A program made the position numbers and the translations under genes. 64,000 bases of DNA from Blepharisma stoltei. Taxonomy: Eukaryota > Ciliophora > Heterotrichea > Heterotrichida > Blepharismidae. Positions 8,965 to 18,800 of this stretch are shown here, in pieces (position 1 is the first letter of the stretch; each line of letters begins with the position of its first letter). The DNA lies in assembly GCA_914767885.1 (NCBI GenBank), contig CAJZBQ010000044.1:806001-870000 (forward strand). Direction: 5' to 3'. The notes under the pieces were generated by a model, which was given only the letters and a program-made list of their open reading frames with translations, did not search any database and was not told where the DNA came from.

Positions 8965-11857
8965 TTAGTTAGAAGGGTGAATTATGTTCATATCTAGTTC
9001 TGCAAAATGTTTCTTTGCACTCACCTCAGTAGCTTCTTCTTCCAATATCCTTACTGTGCTATCATATAGCTCACTTGCTTCTTCCGGAGAATTAGCAATA
9101 GCTACAAAGCCAAAATTCCCAAATTCCGAAATGGTCGAAAACAAGTGAAAAACGACTCCAGTCAAATTTTCCGAGTCAAATTGCAAGTCGGGATGAGAAT
9201 TTATAAAATCAATGAAACAAGTAGGGGTTAATCCTGTATATACATCATTTTGTATCGCATCAGTGGCTACATAATATTTATTTTGGTCATCACATCCCAC
9301 TAAAACTCCATCCTGCGACAGTTCAGCACTCGTTAAATACTTCGCAGTCATCATAGGATGTGATGTGCCACCCCATCTGACGTTAATTTCAATAGCAAAA
9401 ATCGTATAGCCTTCATTTTCCTTCTTAACTACAAAATCAATTGCAAACCTCTCTCTGCATCCTTTTTCAGCCAAAACTTTTCCAATTTTAAATGCATTTT
9501 CTATCAAAATAGTCCGATATTCAGGCTTTGCTGGGAAAATGCAGCCTTTATAAATCATCCCATCAAGCATTTGTTCATGAGTGGACAAAATCTCCACAAC
9601 ACCTTTTGGATTTATTATGGCTTGGCATGAAGGTGAGGAAATTGCATCATCTACCCACACTTCAACAATAACTCCATGGACTTTTACTTTTTCGACAAAG
9701 CTTTCCCAGTCTTCCCCTTCACATGTGAATTCTAAATGCTGGCTTAAAGCTACCTTAATAGACTCCAATAAATTGTTTTTATCTTACTTACTTAGTTACA
9801 TAGTTTTTAAGGTGTCTAGTGCCCACACCCCTTAATGAAAAAGGGTCAAAGCGACAACTAGTGACGTCACCAAGCCATCTTGGAATATGTGGTCAGCCCA
9901 CACCCAAGCCTTCTATGAGGCTAGTCGCCAGATAAATCGCCGCACATCTCACCCGGCGCGTTTGCCGTCGCTCGTCCAGACTCAGCTCCTGCGCGTGTTC
10001 CGCCTAAGGGTCATCCTCCCGTGGGGACGTGCTGAGAGGTAAAACTCCGAAATCTTGAGTGCACTGAGGAGTCGTGCCCTTTGGTTATCCCCAAAGTTAA
10101 ACGACTATTGCTGTGCAGAAGTTCTCGAGAGAAAACCCAACCCCATAAATAAAATTCCATGAGGGAGAGAAAATTGGCAGAGCCAAATTTCTCTCGAACC
10201 GAATGCCATTTTATTTATATAAATTGTTTTTTTATAAAATATTTAGTCTTAATAATTGAATTTCCTCGCCCAGAAAACCCAACATCAAGCTTAACTATAA
10301 ATTGAGAAATTTCATAGTTTTCTTCAGTGTAAATTTTCGCAATTGTTTGAGATAATTCTTCAATTGAATAAAGTAAGCTGCTGCCTTTAGGAAATAGCAC
10401 CCCAGACCTCTCAAAAACTTCTCTGCTACCACTTTTTGTACCCCAGTAGCTTAATGAAGGGTCGTTTGCAAATAAAGGGACTCCTAGCTCTAAGGCGAGC
10501 TTTCTTTCAAGATTAGAGCTTATATAGCAGCAGACATATGCTTTTTTGGGGTCAATGAAATTTTTAATTTTTTGCAATAATTTTGGCCTCCTCAGAAGTT
10601 TGGAAGAAAGAGGTGTGAGGCAGCTATCATTGCAGCTTATTAATAAAAGTCGTTTTTTGGCTTCTTCGACAGTTATTAATGATGATTGCTCTAATATTCT
10701 AAATTTAATAAATATGGTTTTTATCAGCCTCAGAACCCTATCTTGAAAGAATTATCTAAAAACGCATAGAGCTAAATAATAATCAATAATCGACTTTTCA
10801 ATTGGCATACTAGTGGCGTATACCAATTTTAACTTGGGATTAACTACTTCCCCCCGCCATCCTTGATCGAACGACTCGCCATCGTTCGATCAAGGATGGG
10901 GTTAAAAACAAAATTTCGGGAATATATAAAATAAAAAAATATATATATATATTTTTTTATTTACTTTGAAATAAGAGGGTTAAGAGTATTTAATAATTAT
11001 TTTTACAGCAAAAAATTTAATTAATTTCATAAAATATCAATTTTAATATTTTGATTTATTAGTTACCTTTTTAAACTGTATAAATTTTAATTTGTTACTT
11101 ACAGAATTAAATTTTTTTTTTTTTTTTTTAAATTTTAAAGAATCTCTATTTTTTTAGATTATTGAGTTTTCAAGCCTAGATTGATGGCTAAATCACTTCG
11201 GATGGTTGATTCCGCAGCTTTCAATCGTCTCAAAGCTCTGACAACAACTTCATTAGGTACATCTTCCCAAACTTTTGATAACTAATATATTTTTATATAT
11301 TTAAAAAATTTGCATGATATGAAAATCGCTTGATCAAGGATGGGGGTTAATTTCCCAATTTTTAGGAATTTTTACAGTCAATCGTTCGATCAAGGATGGG
11401 GGGGGAGTAAATAAAATAAATAGCATAGCAGCCTTTCTTCATAATTCAAAGCTCCAGGCACTTTTTCAAGTTCAGTTCTTGGCAGAGATAGAGATGGTAC
11501 AACGATAACATCTTCAGATTCCCTCGTTCTCATGGCCCAGCTTAGCTTTCTACTCACTTCATGATTTTCCAATAGATCTATCATAGTTGCCCTAGAAGGA
11601 GTTCTAGGAACTTTCCCATTATTATCTTCAGGATTTACCTCAAGTTTTGACTCTTCAGACTTCTTTACAGACTGTGGATTATTTCTCTGACTTTGGGTTG
11701 GTCTCCATCTGATTAAAGACCCACAACTGAGGACAAAAAGAGCTGTGTTGATTGATAGCCACATTGTAGTTGAGACAAGCTGCAAAGCGATTTTGCCGCC
11801 TGATTTTATGAGTGTGTAAAGGTCTTGATATTGACGCGATAAATCGTTTTCTGACAT
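8965..11857 (-). CDS. ATP-grasp protein (IQCH/PGM1-like) with N-terminal membrane helix
   Basis: It starts MSENDLSRQYQDLYTLIK with a hydrophobic helix near residues 25-50. A region typical of large ATP-grasp proteins follows: VVPSLSLPRTELEKVPGA, NYEERLL, TSMPIEKSIIDYYL, KSGSREVFERSGV, VGFSGRGN, FAIDFVV, and EINVRWGGTSHP. The last is the metal/ATP-binding signature seen in the eukaryotic IQCH group and bacterial pheganomycin-ligase-like enzymes. Three insertions break it: a TIR element (10847-11409), a 57-bp IES (10704-10760) and a SINE-like element (9783-10218). The first two restore frame exactly. The third sits in a variable loop beside an A run whose length differs between the two target-site copies, so the junction is not settled. 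A peptide-ligase-type reaction is family knowledge; the substrate is unknown. Confidence 0.82.
9783..10218 (-). mobile_element. SINE-like element, family B
   Basis: This GC-richer insertion in the ATP-grasp exon is flanked by ATAAATTGTTTTT (9768-9780 and 10219-10231). Read on the minus strand it matches the copy at 44190-44599 along most of its length, including GCGGAACACGCGCAGGA. Neither copy has a credible protein. Size, target-site duplications and absence of terminal inverted repeats point to a short non-autonomous retroposon. Confidence 0.8.
10704..10760. other. IES, 57 bp
   Basis: It is flanked by TCTAAA direct repeats (10698-10703, 10755-10760), which include a TA. Without it a TAA stop lies in frame. 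With it removed the protein reads ALCVFRILEQSSLITVEE and the ATP-grasp alignment continues. Confidence 0.8.
10847..11409. mobile_element. TIR transposon derivative (Pogo-related?) acting as IES
   Basis: The ends carry CCATCCTTGATCGAACGA and its complement next to C or G runs (CTTCCCCCC... and ...GGGGGGGGGAGTA). Extra foldback copies lie at both ends. TA-to-TA removal joins EERLLCYLFYL to VNPKLKLVYATSM in the ATP-grasp gene. At 563 bp it is longer than the 330-400 bp relatives and contains a coding relic on the minus strand. Confidence 0.88.
11160..11285 (-). pseudogene. Possible C-terminal relic of a Pogo-type transposase
   Basis: Inside the TIR element, the minus strand reads LSKVWEDVPNEVVVRALRRL and continues about 20 residues to a TAA. 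The pattern W-x-x-V-P-x-E-x-V-x-x-A-x-R resembles the end of DDE_1/Pogo transposases (W...v..e.i..SF..cGi). The base composition contrasts with the AT-rich surroundings. It is short and lacks the catalytic core, so the call rests on a weak C-terminal match plus its place between TIRs and the TA target. Confidence 0.45.
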
Positions 11858-12710
11858 TTTATTGATAAAGTTTGGTGAATAAAAAAAAATATACAGAATT
11901 ATAATAAAAATTAACTGATTTCTAAAATAAGTTTATTATGCATTTATTATGGTTAGAAAATTGGATTTTAGGCGTTAATTCTGCAAATAAAAAATAGAAA
12001 ATTAAAAAATGAATCGGCAATCGGCAAAGTTTTTAAGTTCATAAGGATTCCTGAAAAATGAGCCCTGATAGAATTTCCCAAAGTTTTTACTTAAATTTGC
12101 ACTAAAAATAATTAAAAAGGGCTAGGTTAGGTTTTTCGTTTATTATTTTTATCATAAAGAAATTAATATGAAACTTTTTAGCTTATTTTGAATCAGAAAA
12201 ATAAATACTTTTATAAAAAGATATATATATAGTTTATAGATAATTAATTACTTTTTTATTAAAATTGCTCACTCCCCCCCCCTTTAAATTGAAACAAAAT
12301 ATAGGTAAAATTCCTACTTTTTTGGGAAATTACCCCCCCTTTAAATTGAAACAAAATTTTATTATAATAGAAAATTTTATAGGTAAAAATCATTATTTTA
12401 TATGTAAATACGTTAATACCCTATTTAATATGCTTCAAACATATAAGATTTAGAAATTAAACTCTATTTTGTCCAATTGTTATGGGGAGAGTTAGAAGAA
12501 TACCATTTCAGCAAGTTTACACTTTGAGATTGAGAAATTTATGAATTAATTTTTCATGAAATTAAAATTAAATATATAAATTTTTTTATAAAAAAATTTT
12601 CTTAACCCTCTTTAAATTGAAACAAAATTTTTTGTTTCAATTTAAAGGGGGGGGGAGTCAGAGTAATATTATTAACAATATCTAATTATAGCTAATACGA
12701 AATAACTTAA
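11858..12710. other. Spacer between ATP-grasp and taxilin genes
   Basis: Very AT-rich, with no supported gene. It contains the MITE at 12270-12657. The ATP-grasp gene starts at its left edge and taxilin ends at its right edge, both on the minus strand. Confidence 0.6.
12270..12657 (+). mobile_element. MITE, TTTAAATTGAAACAAAA-terminus family
   Basis: The left end is ACTCCCCCCCCCTTTAAATT with a second direct copy about 60 bases on. The right end is a foldback, TTTAAATTGAAACAAAA then its complement, ending GGGGGGGGGAGT. The architecture is that of the GAGCGAACAAAA family but with a different TIR. It is flanked by CA/CA rather than TA, and lies between genes. Confidence 0.8.
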
Positions 12711-13752
12711 TTATGCCCCGCTTTCCAGAGTAGATTTCAAAGTTTCTAACTTTGTTATATCCTTCAACATAGCAGCCTTAGCCTTTTCATGCTCTTGCAC
12801 TTCTCTTTGCATGCTTTGGAAAGTTTCCTCAGACTCTATCAACCTTTTTTTCACTTCTTGGCTGTCTTTTTGTATTTGCCTTAATTGTTTTGCTTTACCG
12901 TCCATATCTTTTTTAAAGTTTCCGAACTGTTCATTGCTATTAACTAAGCTCTCCTGAAATTCCTCAAACCTAGCTTTATACTGGACTATTAGAAAAACGC
13001 TCAAAGGGCGATAATAAATTTTTTTTTCCTATTAAATATGCATTTTTAAAATAAAAAAATTTAAAAATATTCTGTTACTTTACTTTAGATATTTTTATTA
13101 AGGCCACTTTATACTCTTCTAATTGCTTTCTCATTTCATTTTCCTCCTCAGTTGGCGGGGCTTCCAATTGTGATTTATATTCCTCAAGCATTTTGGTTTT
13201 TGTTTCTAATTCCCCTTTGAATTTTTCATCTTGCTTTTCTACATGTTCAATCAATTCTTTAAGTTTTTCTCTTAATAGCTCATGATATTGGAGCAATTGA
13301 ACTCTTTCTTGGTTATTTTGTTCCAATTTCTGCGAAATCTCAGTTATGGAAATTTGGAAATTCTGACTGAGGGATATTCTTTTCTGTTTTTCTTCTTCTG
13401 CGATTTTTCTGCTTTCATCTATAATTTGCCTATTTTGCGCTTGCAATTCATGGCAGAAATTCTCAAGTTTTTTTCTCAGCTGTTTTTCTTTTTGCAAATC
13501 ATTTTTAATCCTCTCATTTTCTTCAGTTTCTATCTCCAAGTTTTCCCTTGAGGCCAACAATTCGATTTCCCACTTTCCAGCTTCTTGGATTTCTTTTAAT
13601 AACCTTTCTCCTAGCACTTTAATGCGCTGCTCTGGATCTTGGTACCCGTCTGCCAGTTTTTTTATGTCCGTTTGGGCTTTTTTCTGGAGTTTTTCTAGCT
13701 ATTTCTTACTGAATTTCCTTTGGTCTTCTATGGACACTAAATTAGGCCTCAT
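12711..13752 (-). CDS. Taxilin-family coiled-coil protein
   Basis: After removing a 15-nt intron (13695-13709) and an IES (12989-13082), the frame starts MRPNLVSIEDQRKF and continues as almost unbroken coiled coil. The stretch QYKARFEEFQESLVNSNEQF matches the taxilin signature (Y-x-x-K/R-F-x-E-F-Q-x-x-L-x-x-S-N-x-x-F). Taxilins bind syntaxins or the nascent-chain complex and act in vesicle traffic. The protein is about 310 residues. It begins only 8 bases past the PARP stop codon, so the intergenic space is very small. Confidence 0.85.
12989..13082. other. IES, 94 bp, in taxilin
   Basis: TA-bounded. Removal joins ...LIKISKV to VQYKARFEEF in frame; the uninterrupted sequence hits TAA just after ISKVK. 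Confidence 0.75.
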
Positions 13753-13760
13753 ATTTAATT

Positions 13761-15860
13761 TTAATTAAAGGTAAATTGGCAGCGAATTAAATATCGCAGT
13801 TTTATTTGTCCTATGTCGTAGACTATATATTCGTTATAGCGGAGCTCTGATTGGGCTGCTTGAGGATTTTCTTTTAAGTTTCCTGTATAAAGGGACACTC
13901 CGGGATAAACTTCGAATTCGTCTGTAGGGCTGGTGCGGCCAACTCCTAAAACACTGTGACAAGGAGAAGGAGGGCGCTTAAAGGATTTTGCTTTTAGGAC
14001 TTGATGAGAGTTGCCGAGGGCTACTTCACAAAGGAGGAGGATGCCTTCAGGAGAGCTTGGACTTGCGTTACAGTACATCGCTGATTTTGATGATAAATCA
14101 GCAAGATAAATCCCTTTTCCGAACATATAGCCGCTGGAAGGGGCTTCTTTTGGAGCGATTCGTAGACCTTGTGATAGAATACCAACAATGTTGGTAATTC
14201 TAGAGCCATGCCATAATAGTTTTTTATTAGGAAGTCTTGAAAAAGACCAATATCTTGTGTATTTAATTTTTTTTAAAAATTAATTATTAATTAAACTAAA
14301 ATAATTAGGCTAAGCCATCAAGAAATTTATAGAATTTATTGCCAAATTTAATACAGCATGCCATAATAAATAAAAAGATTTTAAAAAAAATATCTTGCAG
14401 ACTCATTTTCTCTATCAATTTCAAAAGCCTGCACCACTTCCATACGGAAATTATGCGACGGCGCATGTGTACTATCAATCCATCCTTGCAAAGTCCCTTT
14501 AAACTCATTAGAAACCGCACTTATTCTGCATTTTAATTGTGAATAATACACATCTAAAGGATTTCTCGTCTCCAAAAGCTTCAAACTTCTCATAGATAGC
14601 GAATTTGCAATCTCTAACTCCCCCCCCCCCCTCCGTGAGCGAACAAAACCATTAGAAAAATCGCCATTTTTTGACCAAAAACCCACCCTCCGTGAGTGAA
14701 CAAAAATTTTTTTAATAGAAAAAATTTTAATGGAAAAAAATTTTGATATATAAGTGATAATTAGTATAATGAAATCTAGAGCTAATTCTGTTTAATTTTA
14801 AACAAATTGCGTTTTAAAACATAAATTTTGCAAATTAAATTAATATTTGCTTCCCAATTTTTGCAAATTAGGATTTTTTTAAATTTCGAAAAAAAATATT
14901 TTTTTATAAAATTTATATATAAATTTTTTTTAAAAAAAAAAAATTAACCCCCCTCCGTGAGCGAACAAAATTTTTTTGTTCGCTCACGGAGGGGGGGGGG
15001 GGAGTAAGTCTAAAAGTGTATCTAAAAGTGCCAATTTTTCTTTTACTTTTGGGACACGATTAATTGGTGGCGGTCTTTTCATGCCAAAATTCTGAGGAAT
15101 ATTCGTATAAAAATCATTGGTCAGTTCTAAAATTTTAGATTCCCTGTTACTTGTCGTCAAAACTTGGTAAATTTCTCTTAAAATTTTGTAACCTTTTTGT
15201 ATTTGGGATTTACTTAATTGGCCTAAAGGGCATTGCTCAGGGTCTAAATTTAATTCTCTCATGGTTCTTTTCATACGATCAAAATCCCATATAAATTCCA
15301 TTAAATTAGCAACCTCTGTATCACATTCAATAGGAAAACTTTTCGCTTTTTCTACTAATTCACGGCGCTTTTTCTCAAATCTTATATGAGATTCTAATTT
15401 TTTATTATCAGATTGCACGTCCACAAGGACGTATTTTCCTTCTGCACGATTAAATTCAGTTCCCCATTCATTTTTTGTTTTTTGGTGGAACTTTTTTTTG
15501 AATTCTATAATAAATTGTGTCCGACTGAATATAAAATAATAAGAAATAATTATTAAATTATGTAAAATAAATTTAGAATAGGATAGCTTCTGCTTTAGAA
15601 GAGCAAGGACTTAAAGAAGACGCAGGGTTAGGAGCTCCAACTCTTCCCCACTTTGCCCAGAAATAAAACCCATTATCTTCTATAACCATAATTTGGTAAA
15701 ACTTATTGTGGCCTTTTACCCCATAAGACACATCTGTAAGATTTAGCATTGCTGAATAAGGCTCCACTACTTTTGGGTTTGGCAAACCAGTTTCGATTGA
15801 TAAAGATCTATTTACAGCTGCAGGAGCTGGCGGCTCTATTTCCATTTCTGTTCCCGCCAT
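13761..15860 (-). CDS. WGR-domain poly(ADP-ribose) polymerase
   Basis: Starting MAGTEMEIEPPAPA, it has a WGR domain (FYFWAKWGRVG, then NEWGTEFNRAEGKY), a helical PARP regulatory domain (PLGQLSKSQIQKGY), and a catalytic domain. The H-Y-E triad is visible: His in LLWHGSR, Tyr in GKGIYLAD, Glu in LRYNEYIVYD. There are no zinc fingers, like PARP2/3, which are activated by DNA breaks and modify chromatin proteins. Three insertions (15510-15585, 14617-15006, 14258-14397) all leave in frame. Loss of the 14258 insertion also rebuilds ARYWSF just before the catalytic His. Confidence 0.95.
14258..14397. other. IES, 140 bp, flanked by a 9-bp repeat
   Basis: AATATCTTG occurs at 14249-14257 and 14389-14397. 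Deleting one copy plus the insert joins NESARY to WSFSRLPNKKLLWHGSR. The repeat is longer than a simple TA. Confidence 0.85.
14617..15006 (+). mobile_element. MITE acting as IES in PARP, reference copy
   Basis: This 390-bp copy shows the family layout most clearly. The left end is ACTCCCCC... with CTCCGTGAGCGAACAAAA, and a second direct copy 60 bases in. The AT core follows. The right end is a foldback: CTCCGTGAGCGAACAAAA followed at once by its complement and GGGGGAGTA. TA-to-TA deletion joins LLDTLLDL to EIANSLSMRS in PARP. Confidence 0.93.
15510..15585. other. IES, 76 bp, in PARP
   Basis: TA-bounded. Its loss joins SSKAEAI to EFKKKFHQKTKNEWG, completing the WGR domain. Confidence 0.8.
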
Positions 15861-15898
15861 TATGAATATTTATTATAAAACTTATTTAACCTATTGAT

Positions 15899-18800
15899 TT
15901 ATTGCATTTCATTATTATTTTCAATCTCCGCATCCTTTATTTTCTTTATTTTTCGTGGTTTTGGCTCATCATTGTTTTCTTTTGATCTTTTTGAAGGAAC
16001 TTTTTGGTTTTCGCCGTTATTATTTTCTTTTTCTTCAACTCTATGCCATTTGATCAGGACTTTTTGCTAGTAAGATATTTCCTTGAGAAATTTGGTTGCA
16101 AATTTTTTTCTGCGAGACATTTTTTGAGAAAAATCTTCAAATATCTCACGATAAAAAAATTTCGACTCCAGAAGAAATGTCTTTTACACCAAAAAGTCCA
16201 GAGGAAAAAATATGTACCTTTTCTTCATACTCTTTTTCTAACAATTTAATAAGGCTGTCTACTCTTCTCTGCAAATCACTTGTAGTTCTTGATCTTAGCA
16301 TATAATCAAATCTTAACAGTGGAGACCTTCTTAAGCAAGCTTTAAGCTCTTCTCAGTTTCCATACCCAACTGTTTTAGTCATACAGACTAAAATTCTGTC
16401 ATTGTCTTCTGTGTACAGCTTTGATTTGTGAGAAGGCAGGACGTGGAATTTTAGCTCTTTTCAAGGTTCTTTATATTGTGAGTATTTTTGATCTAAAAGC
16501 TTTTGGGAATTTTTGTGTTTTTCGACCATGCTTTGTCTTTTCTCAAAAAGTTTGAGGATTTTTTCTTTTTCTTCAAGCTCATCTAGCCGTTGCCAAAAGA
16601 CTTCTGAATAAGATTTGACTTCTTCCATTGTTTTGCTTCCCATAACTTCCGATATCAATGCATATTCTTCTTTTCCATATAATTCGCAGCCTTTTAAAAA
16701 TGAATAATATTCTTTTCGGTTCCACTCAAATCCAGTCGCTAAAAGTTTTTCTAATTCTTGTTTTTCTTCGTCATTAATTTCTTTAAAAAACTCTTTTTTC
16801 TGCAAATCAATCAGCCTTTCTCTATTTTGGCAGAATCTATAATCTGGGACTGGCTTAAACTCTTTGCCTTTATTTCCTTGTAAAATTTCTAATTTTGGCT
16901 CAGTGTTATATAATTTTCTTTCTCTTCTAGCTTTATAATCATCTAAAATTTTATCTTGCATTAATAGTTCAATAGCTGCTTTAGAGTCTTCTTTTCTCTT
17001 TTTTGAATAATCTACACTTTCGAAATTTCACATATCGATTTTTGACTCAAAATCGACCAAATTCATTTTTTTCTTATCAAGCTGGTTTTCTAGGTCTTGG
17101 TCAATTTTTTGCAAATGTTGCTCTCCTCGCTGTAAAATTGCTACAAGATCTTCTTCTGTTATGTCAGAATTTTCTTCAGTCGCGTTAAAAATTTGATCTG
17201 CTCCATAGTGAAGCATTTCTCTAACTCCCCCCCCCCCCTTTAAATTGGAACAAAATATCGGTAAAACTTCCACTTTTTTGGTAAATTAACCCCCTTTAAA
17301 TTGGAACAAAAATTTAATTTTATAATAAAAAAATTATATATAATTTTTATCTAAAAAGTTTTGATATAAGCTAAATGTTTTTTCTTAAAAATTTAGTTAT
17401 ATCTTGCTCTTTTTTAAAGAAAAGTATAAAGAACATCTTATTTAAATAAATTTATTACCCTTAATTGGTAAATTTTAAAAAAAATTAATTTTTTTTTTTA
17501 AAAATATTTAAAAAAATTTTTGTTTTTTTTGCTAAAAATGATATTTTTTATTTGGATAGTTTTGATATAAACTCAATAGGAATTCTTTATATAATTTCAA
17601 AATTTACTTATTTCTTGCTTTATTTTAAAGAATAGAGTATAAATAACATCTTATTTAAACAAAATTAGCACTTTGATCGATAAATTTTCTAAAATTTTTT
17701 TTATCAATCAAAATAATAATTTTTGTGTAAATAATTTTGATACCAATTAACAGTGGCGTATTAACTAATAATGAAAATTTAGTTATATCTTGCTTTATTT
17801 TAAGGGATAAAGAGTAAATAGCATTTTATTAAACAAATTTATTGATCTAATTCGATAAGTTTTTGAAATTTTTTTTTGTTGAAATTTTTATATATTTTAT
17901 AAAAAAATTTTATATTGATATTTTTTTTTTAAAAAATAAAATTAACCCCCCTTTAAATTGGAACAAAATTTTTAGTTCCAATTTAAAGGGGGGAGTAAGT
18001 TCTTCTTTTTGAAGTGGAGCATTTTTTGGAGCAAGCCTTCCAGTTTGAATTATAAGGGAATCAAGTTTAAGACGAAGGCATTGTCGCTCTATTATCCTCT
18101 CTTCAAGGCTGTCTTTTATCACCAGCCTATACACATTAACCTGTTTTTTCTGTCCGATACGATGGGCACGGTCCATAGCCTGCAAATCTGTTTGTGGATT
18201 CCAATCAGAATCATACAAAATCACTGTATCTGCAGAAACTAAGTTTATACCTAAGCCTCCTGCTCTAGTTGATAAAAGAAAAATAAAATATTCTGAGCCT
18301 GGCATATTAAATTTCTCGATCATTTGTTCTCTTTCGTATATATCTGTTGAGCCATCTAGTCTGCAGTAAAAATAGCCTTTATATGAGCAATAATCTTCTA
18401 TTATGTCTAGCATCATTGTCATCTGTGAAAAAATCAAAACTTGTGAGCCATTTTCTTTTAATTTTAATAAAAGTCTGTCTAATAGTTTCATTTTTCCTGA
18501 ATGAGCAACTAGTCCTTCGAAATAATTTGTGGTATTTTGATCTTCAATGCCTCGAATTAAACATGGCGTCTCGATGTTTCGTGGTTGGCTGCGCCGACTC
18601 CCTTCGAGCACATATTTAATTATATCAAGCAAGGTTTTGCTATCTCAGAAATGGATAGCGATGCTAGATAAGCAATTCTTGACCTATCAGAGTCTAGCGC
18701 AAGCCCGCTTTAAAGGATGAATTTTGCCTCAAGGGGAAGGTGGCACGGAAGTTGAAAAACATTGCCTGCATGCAATGCTTAGACCTATCGGGCATTTCAC

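Noticed and set aside
9834-10200. GC-rich block as bacterial contamination or horizontal transfer
   Set aside because: A related copy exists at 44190, both have target-site duplications, and no protein is encoded.
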